Assembly (NCBI RefSeq): GCF_004127445.1
Contig: NZ_QEXM01000043.1
Location: 62,001-126,000, forward strand
Direction: 5' to 3'
Source of the DNA: Streptomyces alfalfae
GTDB taxonomy: Bacteria; Actinomycetota; Actinomycetes; Streptomycetales; Streptomycetaceae
DNA length: 64,000 nucleotides
In this document: positions 7,779 through 15,796 of the stretch, piece by piece
Layout of the letters: each line of letters starts with the position of its first letter
Numbering within the stretch: the stretch's first letter is position 1
Translations under genes and position numbers: made by a program
Notes under the pieces: generated by a model
The model's database searches: none
What the model was told of the DNA's origin: nothing
The model's input: only the letters and a program-made list of their open reading frames with translations

Positions 7779-7918
7779 CCCTCGACGCCCTGATCTGCTC
7801 CCTCGGCTTCGCCGTACGCCCCTGCTTCCTGGTGAACGACGTCATCGGCCGGGAATCCCTGCCGACCCCGAAGTTCCTTCGCCGGCCGCCCGGGCGGGAG
7901 CGGGCACATCAGCGGTGA
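7775..7918 (+). CDS. 47-residue ORF coupled to the ThiF-like fragment
   Basis: GTG at 7775 overlaps the preceding stop by four bases (GTGA), the classic signature of translational coupling. The first ~30 residues (MTLDALICSLGFAVRPCFLV) have strongly GC-biased third positions, suggesting the 5' end of a real gene whose remainder is lost; the last ~15 residues are Arg/Pro-rich and look like read-out into unrelated sequence. No family recognised. Best read as a truncated downstream partner of the ThiF-like gene. Confidence 0.35.
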   Translation: MTLDALICSLGFAVRPCFLVNDVIGRESLPTPKFLRRPPGRERAHQR

Positions 7919-7940
7919 CGCCCGGCCGCCGTCGCCTCGC

Positions 7941-9041
7941 CTAGTGGTGGTGCCCGGACGACGCCTCGCCCCCGCCGGAACTCTCCGTGTCCTTCCCGTC
8001 CTTACCGTCCTTCGTGCCCTTAATGTCCTTGGCGGTCTTGGCCGCGTGATGCGGCTCGTAGTCCGGGACGGTGCCGTCCTTCTTCTTCACCAGGAACAGG
8101 CCCGCCATCCCCATGTCCGAGTGGCTCTGGACGTGGCAGTGGTACATCCAGGCCCCGGCCCCGACCCCCTCGCCCGCGATGACCTGGAAGCCGAAGGAGT
8201 CCCCCGGCCCGGTGATCTTGTCGTCGAGGATCTGGCTGGGGTCGTCGGGGCCGGTCAGCATGCCGGTGCGGTTGTCCGCCCAGCGGTGACCGTGCACATG
8301 GAACGTGTGGTAGTACTCGCCGTGGGTGATCGACACGAACTCGACGCGGTCGCCCACCGTGGCCTCGAAGGTGGGGCTGTCGTGGCCGGACTTGTTGTTG
8401 ATGGTCATGTCGTTGAAGACGATCGTGAAGGTCTTGTCGGGCAGCGGATCGCCCTTGCGGCGCACGATCAGCGGCCCGTAGAGGCCCTTGCGCACCCCGC
8501 CGGTGCCGTGGTCCGTGCCCACGACGTGGTCGTGGTAGTGCCAGTACCCGGCCGTCCCCGGCCGCCACGTGCCGTCCTTGCGACGCCCGGGGGCGTGCGT
8601 GCGCCAGGTGTAGGTGCGCTTGCCGCCCGGCTCCACGTGGCTGTTGGTGTGCCGGGTGCCGTCGCTGGAGATCTCGTAGTCCATGCCGTGGACGTGCAGG
8701 CTGGCGTCGACGTCGGTGGCGTTCTCGAACTCGATGTGCAGGGTGTCGCCCTCGTTGAGCTCGATGAGCGGCCCCGGGATCGACGCCTTGCCCTTCTCCA
8801 GGCCGTAGCCCAACTGTCCGTCGGGGAGCTTCTCGGCGTACATCTTGATGCGCTTGACGTCGCCGCCCGCGGGGGCGGTCCGGGGCGTCTCCGCGGTGCT
8901 CGCCTCGGGCGCGTTCACCATCGACAACGATGTCACCCCGGTCGCGGCGAGCGCGCCGCCCGCGAGCATCTTCTTGTTGAAGCTCCGCCTGTCCATGCGG
9001 AACGTGGCCGAGCGGAATCTGTCCATGCCGCGTCCACCCAT
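7941..9041 (-). CDS. two-domain small laccase-type multicopper oxidase
   Basis: 366 residues from ATG at 9041, chosen for GGGGAG 6 nt upstream; a second ATG at 8996 would start directly at the Tat motif (MDRRSFNKKMLAGGALAATG). Copper motifs of the trimeric bacterial small laccases are all present: SLHVHGMDYE, GYWHYHDHVVGTDHG, YYHTFHVHGHRW, and HCHVQSHSDMGM with the type-1 Cys-His-Met ligands. The C-terminus is a Lys/Asp/Gly-rich tail ending in three histidines. Family members oxidise phenols and lignin-like compounds, reducing O2 to water, after Tat export. Divergent from the ThuA/PQQ-dehydrogenase and cupredoxin operon, which suggests a shared extracellular redox function. Confidence 0.93.
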   Translation of the reverse strand: MGGRGMDRFRSATFRMDRRSFNKKMLAGGALAATGVTSLSMVNAPEASTAETPRTAPAGGDVKRIKMYAEKLPDGQLGYGLEKGKASIPGPLIELNEGDTLHIEFENATDVDASLHVHGMDYEISSDGTRHTNSHVEPGGKRTYTWRTHAPGRRKDGTWRPGTAGYWHYHDHVVGTDHGTGGVRKGLYGPLIVRRKGDPLPDKTFTIVFNDMTINNKSGHDSPTFEATVGDRVEFVSITHGEYYHTFHVHGHRWADNRTGMLTGPDDPSQILDDKITGPGDSFGFQVIAGEGVGAGAWMYHCHVQSHSDMGMAGLFLVKKKDGTVPDYEPHHAAKTAKDIKGTKDGKDGKDTESSGGGEASSGHHH

Positions 9042-9240
9042 GCTGAACTCCCCACTGCCCTACGGAGAATGACGGGGCGCGGGAGGCCCCGGGGACGGCC
9101 ATACGGTAACGACCGCACCTTCGTTTATCCACACTCAGGACAAAGTTCGTACTATCCCGGTGATACCTATTGGCGAGTCGCGAAAAGAGGTCTAGCTTCG
9201 TCGGCGCTGTTGCTGTGACCGACGAGGGGTGGGTGTACTC

Positions 9241-11766
9241 ATGCGGCTCTCACCGCATCAAGGGCCCTTGGCCGTACGAGGATCGAGCAGAGGACGACGC
9301 AGACCGAAACGCTCGCGCCGCGCCATGGCGGCCGCGCTGCTCTCCGGAGCCCTGGTCACCGGCGCGCTGTCGGCGCAGGCCGCGTCCGCGCGACCGTACC
9401 CGGAACCGCCCATGACAACGATGTCCCTTCCGTCGCCGCCCGGCGGCGCCAACGTCAAGGTGCTCGTCTTCCACGGCTCGGCGGCGGGCGGCGACGAGTC
9501 TCCCGTCGTCAACGCCGGCATCGAGGCCATCGAGAAGATCGGCCTGACGGGCCCCGAGGCCCAGCGGTTCACGATCGTGGCGACGGACGACGCGTCCGTC
9601 TTCACCAACGAGAAGAAGCTCGGCAGGTTCAACGCGGTCGCCTTCCTCACGGGCGGCGGCGACGTCCTCGACGCCGAGCAGGAAGCGGGCCTCGAGGCCT
9701 ATATGGAGGCCGGCGGCGGCTTCCTCGGCATCCATGACGCGGCCCGCGCCGAGCCGTACTCCTCGTGGTTCACCGGGCTGATCGGCGCCCGCCCGGCCGA
9801 CGCGAGCCCCAGCAACGTGCAGCGCGCCACCGTCGAGGTCGGCGACCGCCAGAACCCCGCCACCAAGGACCTGCCCCTGGAGTGGAAGCGGCCCGACCGC
9901 TGGCTGAACTGGACCAAGAACCCCTCGGGGGACGTCCACACGGTCGCCCGCGTACGGGAGTCGACCTACCAGCCGGGCGCGGGCAAGAACGGCTGGGACC
10001 ACCCCGTGTCCTGGTGCCGTGACTACGACGGCGGCCGGTCCTTCTACACCGGCATGGGCGGCACGGCCGCGTCGTACGACGAGGCGGACTTCCGCGGCCA
10101 CCTGCGCGGCGCCCTGCTGTGGACCACCCGCCTCGCGCGGGCCGACTGCCAGTCGACGATTACCGCCAACTACACGGCGGAACGCCTCACCCAGGCCAAC
10201 CAGCCGGGCAAGAACGACCAGATCGGTGAGCCGCACGGCCTGGTCACCGCGCCCGACGGCAAGGTCTTCTCCATCGGCCGCGGCGGCGCGGGCTCCTCGC
10301 AGCCGGTGATCACGGACTGGAACAACCCCGACATCGGCAAGGGCACGGGCGAGATCCACGTCTACGACCCCGAGACCAAGAAGTCGACGCTCGCGGGCGC
10401 GCTGACCGTCTTCGGCAACAAGGGCGGCGGCGATGAGCTGATCAAGGTCGAGGAGGGCCTGCTCGGCATCGAGCTGGATCCGGGGTTCGAGCGGAACGGG
10501 TGGGTCTACCTGCACTACACGCCCCACTCGAAGATCAACCGCGAGACGCACATGGCCGAGCGGCACGTCTCCCGGTTCACGTTCGACCGGAGCACCGACA
10601 AGCTGGACCTGGGCAGCGAGAAGGTGCTGCTGAAGTGGCCGGTGCAGATCCACAGCTGCTGCCACGCGGGCGGCGGCATGGCCTGGGACTCCAAGGACAA
10701 CCTCTACATCGCGACGGGTGACAACAACTCCTCGCAGTTCTCCGACGGTTACTCGGGCAACAACCCGCAGCCCAACTTCAAGGGCGTCTCCTTCGCCGAC
10801 GCGCGCCGCACCGCCGGCAACACCAACAACCTCAACGGCAAGATCCTGCGCATCCACCCCGAGCCCGACGGGACGTACACGCTCCCCGACGGCAACCTCT
10901 TCACCGGCAAGGAGCAGGCCGAGGGCGGCGGCAAGACGCGTGGCGAGATCTATGTGATGGGCGTCAGGAACCCGGCGCGCATCAGCATCGACAAGAAGAC
11001 GGACACGCTGTACGCGGGCTGGGTCGGCCCGGACGCGGGCGCGCCGTCGACGACGTGGGGCCCGGCCAAGTACGACACGTTCGCGGCGATCACCCACGCC
11101 TCCAACCGCGGCTGGCCGTACTGCATGGGCAACAACCAGCCCTACCGCGACCGCAACCTGCCGGATCCGACGAAGCCGCTCGGCTGGTACGACTGCGAGA
11201 ACCTCAAGAACGAGTCGCCGAACAACGACGGCCTGGTGAACATCCCACCGGCCGAGCCCAACAACATCTGGTACTCGCCGCAGGGCGGCGGCGTCGACTA
11301 CCCGCGCGACGCCAAGGGCGTGCCGAGCTACAAGACGTCGGAGCAGAAGACGCTCCTGCCCTGGCTCAAGGGCGGCGGCCAGGCCACGATGAACGGCCCG
11401 GTCTACCGCTACGACGCGGCGAGCGAGAGCGCCGTCAAGTGGCCCTCGTACTGGGACGGCAAGTGGTTCGTCGGCGACTTCTACGACGCCGACCAGCCCC
11501 GGCACGCCGTGGTGACCGACCCGAAGACGGTCGGCGACGGCGGCCTCCCGGTGCACGCCGAGTCGCTGAAGAAAATCATCCCGATCGGCAACGACGGCAT
11601 CAAGAACCTCATGGACTGGAAGTTCGCGCCGGACGGCTCGCTGTACGTCCTCGATTATGGCCGCGGCTTCTTCACCTCGGACTCCAAGTCGGCGCTGTGG
11701 CGCGTGACCTACAAGGGCAAGGCGGCGACCCCGGCCGCCGGCGACCTGGCCAGGAAGGCGGGATGA
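9241..11766 (+). CDS. secreted ThuA-PQQ-type sugar dehydrogenase fusion
   Basis: 841 residues. The N-terminus carries Arg-rich n-region (GRRRPKRSRR) and a hydrophobic signal ending ALSAQAASA. Residues ~65-310 form a ThuA (trehalose-utilisation, glutamine-amidotransferase-like) domain (VKVLVFHGS, VAFLTGGGDVLD, GGGFLGIHDAARAE, GMGGTAASYDEADFRGHLRGALLW). Residues ~330-830 form a beta-propeller of the soluble quinoprotein glucose/sorbosone dehydrogenase type (GLLGIELDPGFERNGWVYLHY, HAGGGMAWDSKDNLYIATGDN, NNLNGKILRIHPEPDG, NPARISIDKKT, LYVLDYGRGFF). Such fusions are thought to oxidise sugars or keto-sugar derivatives outside the cell. Its stop overlaps the start of the cupredoxin-DUF1080 gene (ATGA), so the two are translationally coupled. 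A GTG at 9229 is an alternative start. Confidence 0.9.
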   Translation: MRLSPHQGPLAVRGSSRGRRRPKRSRRAMAAALLSGALVTGALSAQAASARPYPEPPMTTMSLPSPPGGANVKVLVFHGSAAGGDESPVVNAGIEAIEKIGLTGPEAQRFTIVATDDASVFTNEKKLGRFNAVAFLTGGGDVLDAEQEAGLEAYMEAGGGFLGIHDAARAEPYSSWFTGLIGARPADASPSNVQRATVEVGDRQNPATKDLPLEWKRPDRWLNWTKNPSGDVHTVARVRESTYQPGAGKNGWDHPVSWCRDYDGGRSFYTGMGGTAASYDEADFRGHLRGALLWTTRLARADCQSTITANYTAERLTQANQPGKNDQIGEPHGLVTAPDGKVFSIGRGGAGSSQPVITDWNNPDIGKGTGEIHVYDPETKKSTLAGALTVFGNKGGGDELIKVEEGLLGIELDPGFERNGWVYLHYTPHSKINRETHMAERHVSRFTFDRSTDKLDLGSEKVLLKWPVQIHSCCHAGGGMAWDSKDNLYIATGDNNSSQFSDGYSGNNPQPNFKGVSFADARRTAGNTNNLNGKILRIHPEPDGTYTLPDGNLFTGKEQAEGGGKTRGEIYVMGVRNPARISIDKKTDTLYAGWVGPDAGAPSTTWGPAKYDTFAAITHASNRGWPYCMGNNQPYRDRNLPDPTKPLGWYDCENLKNESPNNDGLVNIPPAEPNNIWYSPQGGGVDYPRDAKGVPSYKTSEQKTLLPWLKGGGQATMNGPVYRYDAASESAVKWPSYWDGKWFVGDFYDADQPRHAVVTDPKTVGDGGLPVHAESLKKIIPIGNDGIKNLMDWKFAPDGSLYVLDYGRGFFTSDSKSALWRVTYKGKAATPAAGDLARKAG

Positions 11767-14003
11767 TGCGTTCTCCGACGCGGCGCACCACGCGCGCACG
11801 AAGGTCCATCCGGAGACGGCGACTGTGCACGGCGCTGTTCGCCTCGCTCCTGATGGTGCTCGGCCTCACCTCGACGGCGGCCGTGGCGCGCCCCGACAAC
11901 ACCGGGCTCTCCGCCCGAGCGCAGACCCTCACCTGGACGGCCGACAACGACATCTCGAAGTACAAGTCGGCGCCCACGACGGCCGTGGCGGGCCCGACGA
12001 CGATCGTCTTCGAGAACAGCGAGGCGACCGGCAACACGACCGGCATGCCGCACACGCTGACGTTCGACGTCTCCGACCCGGAGTACAACAACGACGTCCC
12101 GCTGAACATCCTCGCCAACCCCAATGACGACCAGGGCGGCAAGCACACCGCCGAGGTCACGCTCACCCCGGGCCGCTACCGCTACCACTGCACCATCCCG
12201 GGCCACGGGGCGATGCAGGGCATCCTGGTGGTGACCGAGGGCGGCGGCGAGGACACCACCGCGCCCGAGGTCGACGCGAAGGTGGAGGGCCAGACCAACG
12301 CCGACGGCGCGTACGTCGGTTCGGCGACGGTGGCGCTGACCGCGACGGACGAGGGTTCCGGCGTCGACAGGATCGAGTACGCGATCGGCGCGGACGGCGC
12401 CTGGCAGCCGTACACCGCGCCCGTGGTCGTCGACCAGGTCGGCAGCCACAAGATCCGCTACCGGGCCGCCGACAAGGCGGGCAACGTCGCCACGGAGAAG
12501 TCCGCCGACTTCAAGGTGGTCGCGCCCGACACGGACGACAAGACGCCCCCGGAGACCTCGGCCACGGTGACGGGCGAGAAGAACGACCAGGGCCAGTACC
12601 TCGCGATGGCGACGGTCACGGTGACGGCGTCCGACACCGGTTCCGGCGTCAACACGATCGAGTACGCGGTCGGCGACGGCGCCTGGACCACGTACAGCGC
12701 CCCGGTCATGGTGCACGAGACGGGCGCCCACAAGGTCCGTTACCGCGCCGCCGACAAGGCGGGCAACCAGGCGGCGGAGAAGTCCGTCGAGTTCACGGTG
12801 GTCGACCCGCCGGTGCAGGACAAGACGCCGCCGGAGACGTCGGCGAAGGTCGAGGGGACCAAGAACTCCGACGGCGCCTACGTCGGCAAGGCGAAGGTGA
12901 CGGTCACCGCGACCGACGCCGACTCGGGCGTCGACAAGGTCGAGTACTCGCTGGACGGCGGCCCCTACCTGGCCTACGAGGCGCCGGTCACCGTCGACCG
13001 CGCGGGCCGGCACACGGTGGCGTACCGCGCGAGCGACAAGGCGGGCAACACCGCGCCGGCCAAGGACGTCTCGTTCACGGTCGCGCAGGGCGGCGGGGTG
13101 CCCGCCCCGAACTGCCCCGAGTTCGACGAGCGGCTGACGGTCATCGTCGGCACCGTCGACACGGGCATCCCGAACCGGGTCACCAACAGCCGGTGCCGTG
13201 TCAACGAGCTGATCGAGGACGAGAAGGAGTGGACGTCCCACGCCCTCTTCCTGAAGCACGTCAAGACCGTCACCGACAGGCTCAAGAAGGACGGTGAGAT
13301 CGACAAGCGCGAGTACAACAAGATCAACCGTGCCGCCAAGCAGTCCGGCATCGGCAAGCCGGGCCAGACGGACGGCTACCGCAAGATCTTCGACGGCACC
13401 CAGGCGTCCCTGGACAAGTGGGAGCAGGTCGGCGGCGGCGAGTTCGGGCTCAACGAGGACGGTTCGATCACGAGCAGCACCAGCGTCGAGGGCATGGGCA
13501 TGCTCTGGTTCCCCGAGCGCAAGTACGGGGACTTCTCGCTGAAGCTCCAGTGGCGTGACGACGCGCCGGGCAACGGCAACGCCAACGGCGGTGTCTTCGT
13601 CCGCTTCCCGCAGGTCCACGACCACCCGGAGGAGTCGCGTCCGGAGTGGGTCGCCATCAAGTACGGGCACGAGATCCAGGCGCTCGACAGGCCTGACGGC
13701 GACATGTACAAGACGGGATCGGTCTACGGCTTCGACCGGGTGGGTCTCGCCGGGGCCGGCGTCACCCCGAAGGGCACGTGGAACGACTACGAGATCCGGG
13801 TGGTGGACCAGCACTACTCGGTCTACCGCAACGGCGTCCTGATCAACGAGTTCGACAACACCGGCGGCCAGGCCTTCACGCCGCCGCGGAGCGACGACCC
13901 CGGCACGGACGGGCGGCGCTACGCGTCCGGATATGTCGGTGTCCAGGTGCACGGGGTCACCGACGTGATCTCGTACCGCGACATCCGGGTCAAGGAGCTG
14001 TAG
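11763..14003 (+). CDS. secreted cupredoxin - Ig-like repeats - DUF1080 protein
   Basis: 746 residues, ATG overlapping the upstream stop. After an Arg-rich signal peptide (cleavage near AAVA, residue ~42) comes a plastocyanin-like cupredoxin domain with type-1 copper ligands His97, Cys143, His148 and Met151 (YHCTIPGHGAMQG). Three ~90-residue OmpL47/Ig-like repeats follow (residues ~163-257, 259-355, 357-445), each with G-S-G-V-(D/N)-x-(I/V)-E-Y and H-K-(I/V)-R-Y-R-A-A-D-K-A-G-N signatures. A linker leads to a C-terminal DUF1080 (3-keto-disaccharide hydrolase-like, concanavalin fold) domain at ~540-746 (FDGTQASLDKWEQVGGGEF, GDFSLKLQWRD, NGGVFVRFP, DYEIRVVDQHYSVYRNG). The single polypeptide joins an electron carrier to a sugar-acting domain, consistent with shuttling electrons from the coupled dehydrogenase (inference). 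Confidence 0.9.
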   Translation: MMRSPTRRTTRARRSIRRRRLCTALFASLLMVLGLTSTAAVARPDNTGLSARAQTLTWTADNDISKYKSAPTTAVAGPTTIVFENSEATGNTTGMPHTLTFDVSDPEYNNDVPLNILANPNDDQGGKHTAEVTLTPGRYRYHCTIPGHGAMQGILVVTEGGGEDTTAPEVDAKVEGQTNADGAYVGSATVALTATDEGSGVDRIEYAIGADGAWQPYTAPVVVDQVGSHKIRYRAADKAGNVATEKSADFKVVAPDTDDKTPPETSATVTGEKNDQGQYLAMATVTVTASDTGSGVNTIEYAVGDGAWTTYSAPVMVHETGAHKVRYRAADKAGNQAAEKSVEFTVVDPPVQDKTPPETSAKVEGTKNSDGAYVGKAKVTVTATDADSGVDKVEYSLDGGPYLAYEAPVTVDRAGRHTVAYRASDKAGNTAPAKDVSFTVAQGGGVPAPNCPEFDERLTVIVGTVDTGIPNRVTNSRCRVNELIEDEKEWTSHALFLKHVKTVTDRLKKDGEIDKREYNKINRAAKQSGIGKPGQTDGYRKIFDGTQASLDKWEQVGGGEFGLNEDGSITSSTSVEGMGMLWFPERKYGDFSLKLQWRDDAPGNGNANGGVFVRFPQVHDHPEESRPEWVAIKYGHEIQALDRPDGDMYKTGSVYGFDRVGLAGAGVTPKGTWNDYEIRVVDQHYSVYRNGVLINEFDNTGGQAFTPPRSDDPGTDGRRYASGYVGVQVHGVTDVISYRDIRVKEL

Positions 14004-14030
14004 GCCCCGCTGCCACCGGCTCCGCTCCGG

Positions 14031-14058
14031 CGCCCTCGCCCCGCTCGGGGCGGGGGCG
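14031..14058 (+). terminator. hairpin after cupredoxin-DUF1080 gene
   Basis: 12-bp stem (14031-14042 with 14047-14058, one G-T pair, 4-nt loop), 27 bp past the stop at 14003, between convergent genes. Confidence 0.65.
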
Positions 14059-14153
14059 TCGTTGCGCTCGCCCCGGGCCGCTCCTGCTCCGCCGCCCCGG
14101 GCCGGTCGGCGTGGACGGTGCGGCACGCCCGCGCCCCGCCCTGCCGGTTCGGG

Positions 14154-15185
14154 TCAGTCCTCGTGTCTGGCGCGGCTCGGCTGCACGCGTTTCGGCTCGC
14201 CGGGCATCTTCGGGTACTCCGGCGGATACGGCAGGTCGCCGAGCCCGTGCTCGCGCTCGTCCCTGTTGGCCAGGTCGAGGAGGGCGTCGAGCGAGTGGGC
14301 CCGGTCGTCCATGCGGGCGTGGACGTCGCCGGCCTCGGCGAACCGGCCCGGCATGGTGGCGATGTCGAAGTCCTCGGGGCGGGCGTCCTCGACCTCCTCC
14401 CACCGCAGCGGTGCGGAGACGGGGGCGTGCGGGCGGGCGCGGATCGAGTAGGCGGAGGCGATGGTGCGGTCCCTGGCCGTCTGGTTGTAGTCGACGAAGA
14501 TCTTCTCTCCGCGCTCCTCCTTCCACCAGGCGGTGGTGACGGCGTCCGGCATCCTGCGCTCCAGCTCCCGCCCGACGGCGATGGCGGCGCGCCGCACCTG
14601 CGTGAAGGTCCACCGGGGCTCGATCGGCACGAAGACGTGCAGCCCGCGCCCGCCGGAGGTCTTGGGCCAGCCCACGAGCCCGCCGAACTCGTCGAGGACG
14701 GCGCGCAGTTCGTGCGCGGCCCGCACCGCGTCGGCGTAGTCGGTGCCGGGCTGCGGGTCGAGGTCGATGCGGAGTTCGTCGGGGTGGTCGAGGTCGTCGC
14801 GCCGGACCGGCCAGGGGTGGAAGGTGAGAGCGTTGTACTGGACGGCCCACAGGACGGCGGCCAGCTCGGTCGGACACATCTCGTCGGCGGTGCGTCCGCT
14901 GGGGAAGGCGATGGTGGCGGTGGGAATCCACTCGGGGTGGTTCTTCGGGACCCGCTTCTGGTAGAAGAACTCCCCCGCCGCCCCCTCCGGGTAGCGCTGC
15001 AGGGTCGTGGGCCGGTTCCGCAGCGCACGGAGGATGCCGGGCCCCACGGCCACGAAGTACCGGGCGACGTCCAGCTTGGTGAACCCGCGCTCGGCGAAGA
15101 CGACGCGGTCAGGACTGGAGATCCGCACCTTCCGCTCCCCCGCGTCGATCTCCACGGCCGCGCTCTTGCCCTTGTCTGCACCCAT
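14154..15185 (-). CDS. LigD-type DNA polymerase/primase domain protein
   Basis: 343 residues. Matches the stand-alone PolDom (archaeo-eukaryotic primase superfamily) of bacterial non-homologous end joining: VRISSPDRVVFAERGFTK at the N-terminus, the catalytic ELRIDLDPQPGTDYADAV metal-binding DxD, SGGRGLHVFVPI with the conserved His, and the KIFVDYNQTARDRTIASAYS segment, then PVSAPLRWEEV. It would fill gaps with ribonucleotides or dNTPs at broken ends. The natural partner, an ATP-dependent ligase, was divergently transcribed 97 bp away, but that gene is now displaced about 4 kb by an inserted element. No Ku gene is present in the window. Confidence 0.92.
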   Translation of the reverse strand: MGADKGKSAAVEIDAGERKVRISSPDRVVFAERGFTKLDVARYFVAVGPGILRALRNRPTTLQRYPEGAAGEFFYQKRVPKNHPEWIPTATIAFPSGRTADEMCPTELAAVLWAVQYNALTFHPWPVRRDDLDHPDELRIDLDPQPGTDYADAVRAAHELRAVLDEFGGLVGWPKTSGGRGLHVFVPIEPRWTFTQVRRAAIAVGRELERRMPDAVTTAWWKEERGEKIFVDYNQTARDRTIASAYSIRARPHAPVSAPLRWEEVEDARPEDFDIATMPGRFAEAGDVHARMDDRAHSLDALLDLANRDEREHGLGDLPYPPEYPKMPGEPKRVQPSRARHED

Positions 15186-15282
15186 GGGGCCACGCTAAGG
15201 GGGGTGGACATTCGCCGCATCCCTCCCCTCGGCGAGCCCCGCTGAACAGGCGCCCCCGCCCGGCCCCTCTTACGTTGGGCTC

Positions 15283-15372
15283 ATGGATCTGCCGGTGATG
15301 CCACCCGTGAAGCCCATGCTCGCCAAGCCCGTGGCGACGATTCCCCCGGGCATGCAGTACGAGGCCAAGTGA
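15283..15372 (+). pseudogene. orphaned 5' end of the DNA ligase gene (left att copy)
   Basis: Starts ATG at the original ligase position, with the original upstream region, and encodes 29 residues identical to the N-terminus of the intact ligase at 19343 before hitting TGA at 15370-15372. The last encoded residue is Lys29, equivalent to the ligase catalytic lysine. It is the stump left when the integrative element inserted; a non-functional peptide if translated. Confidence 0.9.
15295..15371 (+). repeat. attL: 77-bp direct repeat, left copy
   Basis: Identical over all 77 bases to 19355-19431. Identity continues 5'-ward over the ligase start codon with only two differences (positions 15291 and 15294 vs 19351 and 19354), both synonymous in the ligase frame. 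Marks the left junction of the integrated element. Confidence 0.92.
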
Positions 15373-15440
15373 CCATACACCCGGCGTGACCTGCAAAGTC
15401 AGCGCTACGAGGCACCCCCCAGGGCACACGTAGGCCCCCG

Positions 15441-15560
15441 TGCGTCAATCGGATGACGCACCCCCTCGCAAGTCCGGACGGCCCTTGCGCCAAGCGCAAG
15501 CTACCGGCGAGGTTTGCGTCAAAATCCCTGGTCAGAGGGGGTGTGGAGGCGCAGCGTCAA
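15441..15560. promoter_or_regulatory. possible integrase arm-site cluster in element left end
   Basis: The 7-mer GCGTCAA occurs three times in direct orientation (15442-15448, 15516-15522, 15554-15560), with an inverted TGACGCA at 15454-15460 forming a dyad with 15441-15447. A second dyad CTTGCGC-CAA-GCGCAAG lies at 15484-15500. This 120-bp stretch inside attL contains no convincing gene. Short repeated motifs beside the core are what tyrosine recombinase arm-type or Xis sites look like; assignment is inference. Confidence 0.4.
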
Positions 15561-15634
15561 TCAAGAAGCCTAAACCGGAATCGTGATCATCATGACACTC
15601 GACCTCCCCGACCTCTCCACCCTCCATCGCACAT

Positions 15635-15796
15635 ATGGACTGCGACGACCTGGCCATCCTGGCCGACATCCTGCCCGGCATGAAGTGGCAGGCCCCCGAG
15701 GCAGCGAGCGGCACACCTGGGCGGATACGCTCATGGGACAGGTGGTGGCCGCCCAGGAAGCTCGTGAACGGACAGCTACCGGCGGCCGAGGCGTGA
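15635..15796 (+). CDS. small element ORF, 53 residues, possibly a decayed gene
   Basis: Frame from ATG at 15635 encodes MDCDDLAILADILPGMKW, then a Trp-rich segment RSWDRWWPPRKLVNGQLP. The composition is protein-like, but there is no ribosome site. Another frame upstream (ATG 15592) begins plausibly (MTLDLPDLSTLHR), suggesting that an original single gene was split by a frameshift around 15630-15640. Its 3' end overlaps the convergent nuclease gene by 21 bp. Function unknown. Confidence 0.35.
   Translation: MDCDDLAILADILPGMKWQAPEAASGTPGRIRSWDRWWPPRKLVNGQLPAAEA

Noticed and set aside
9170..9200. GGTCTAG near 9190 as a DasR-type operator
   Set aside because: Only one half of the DasR palindrome is present; the other half-site does not match.
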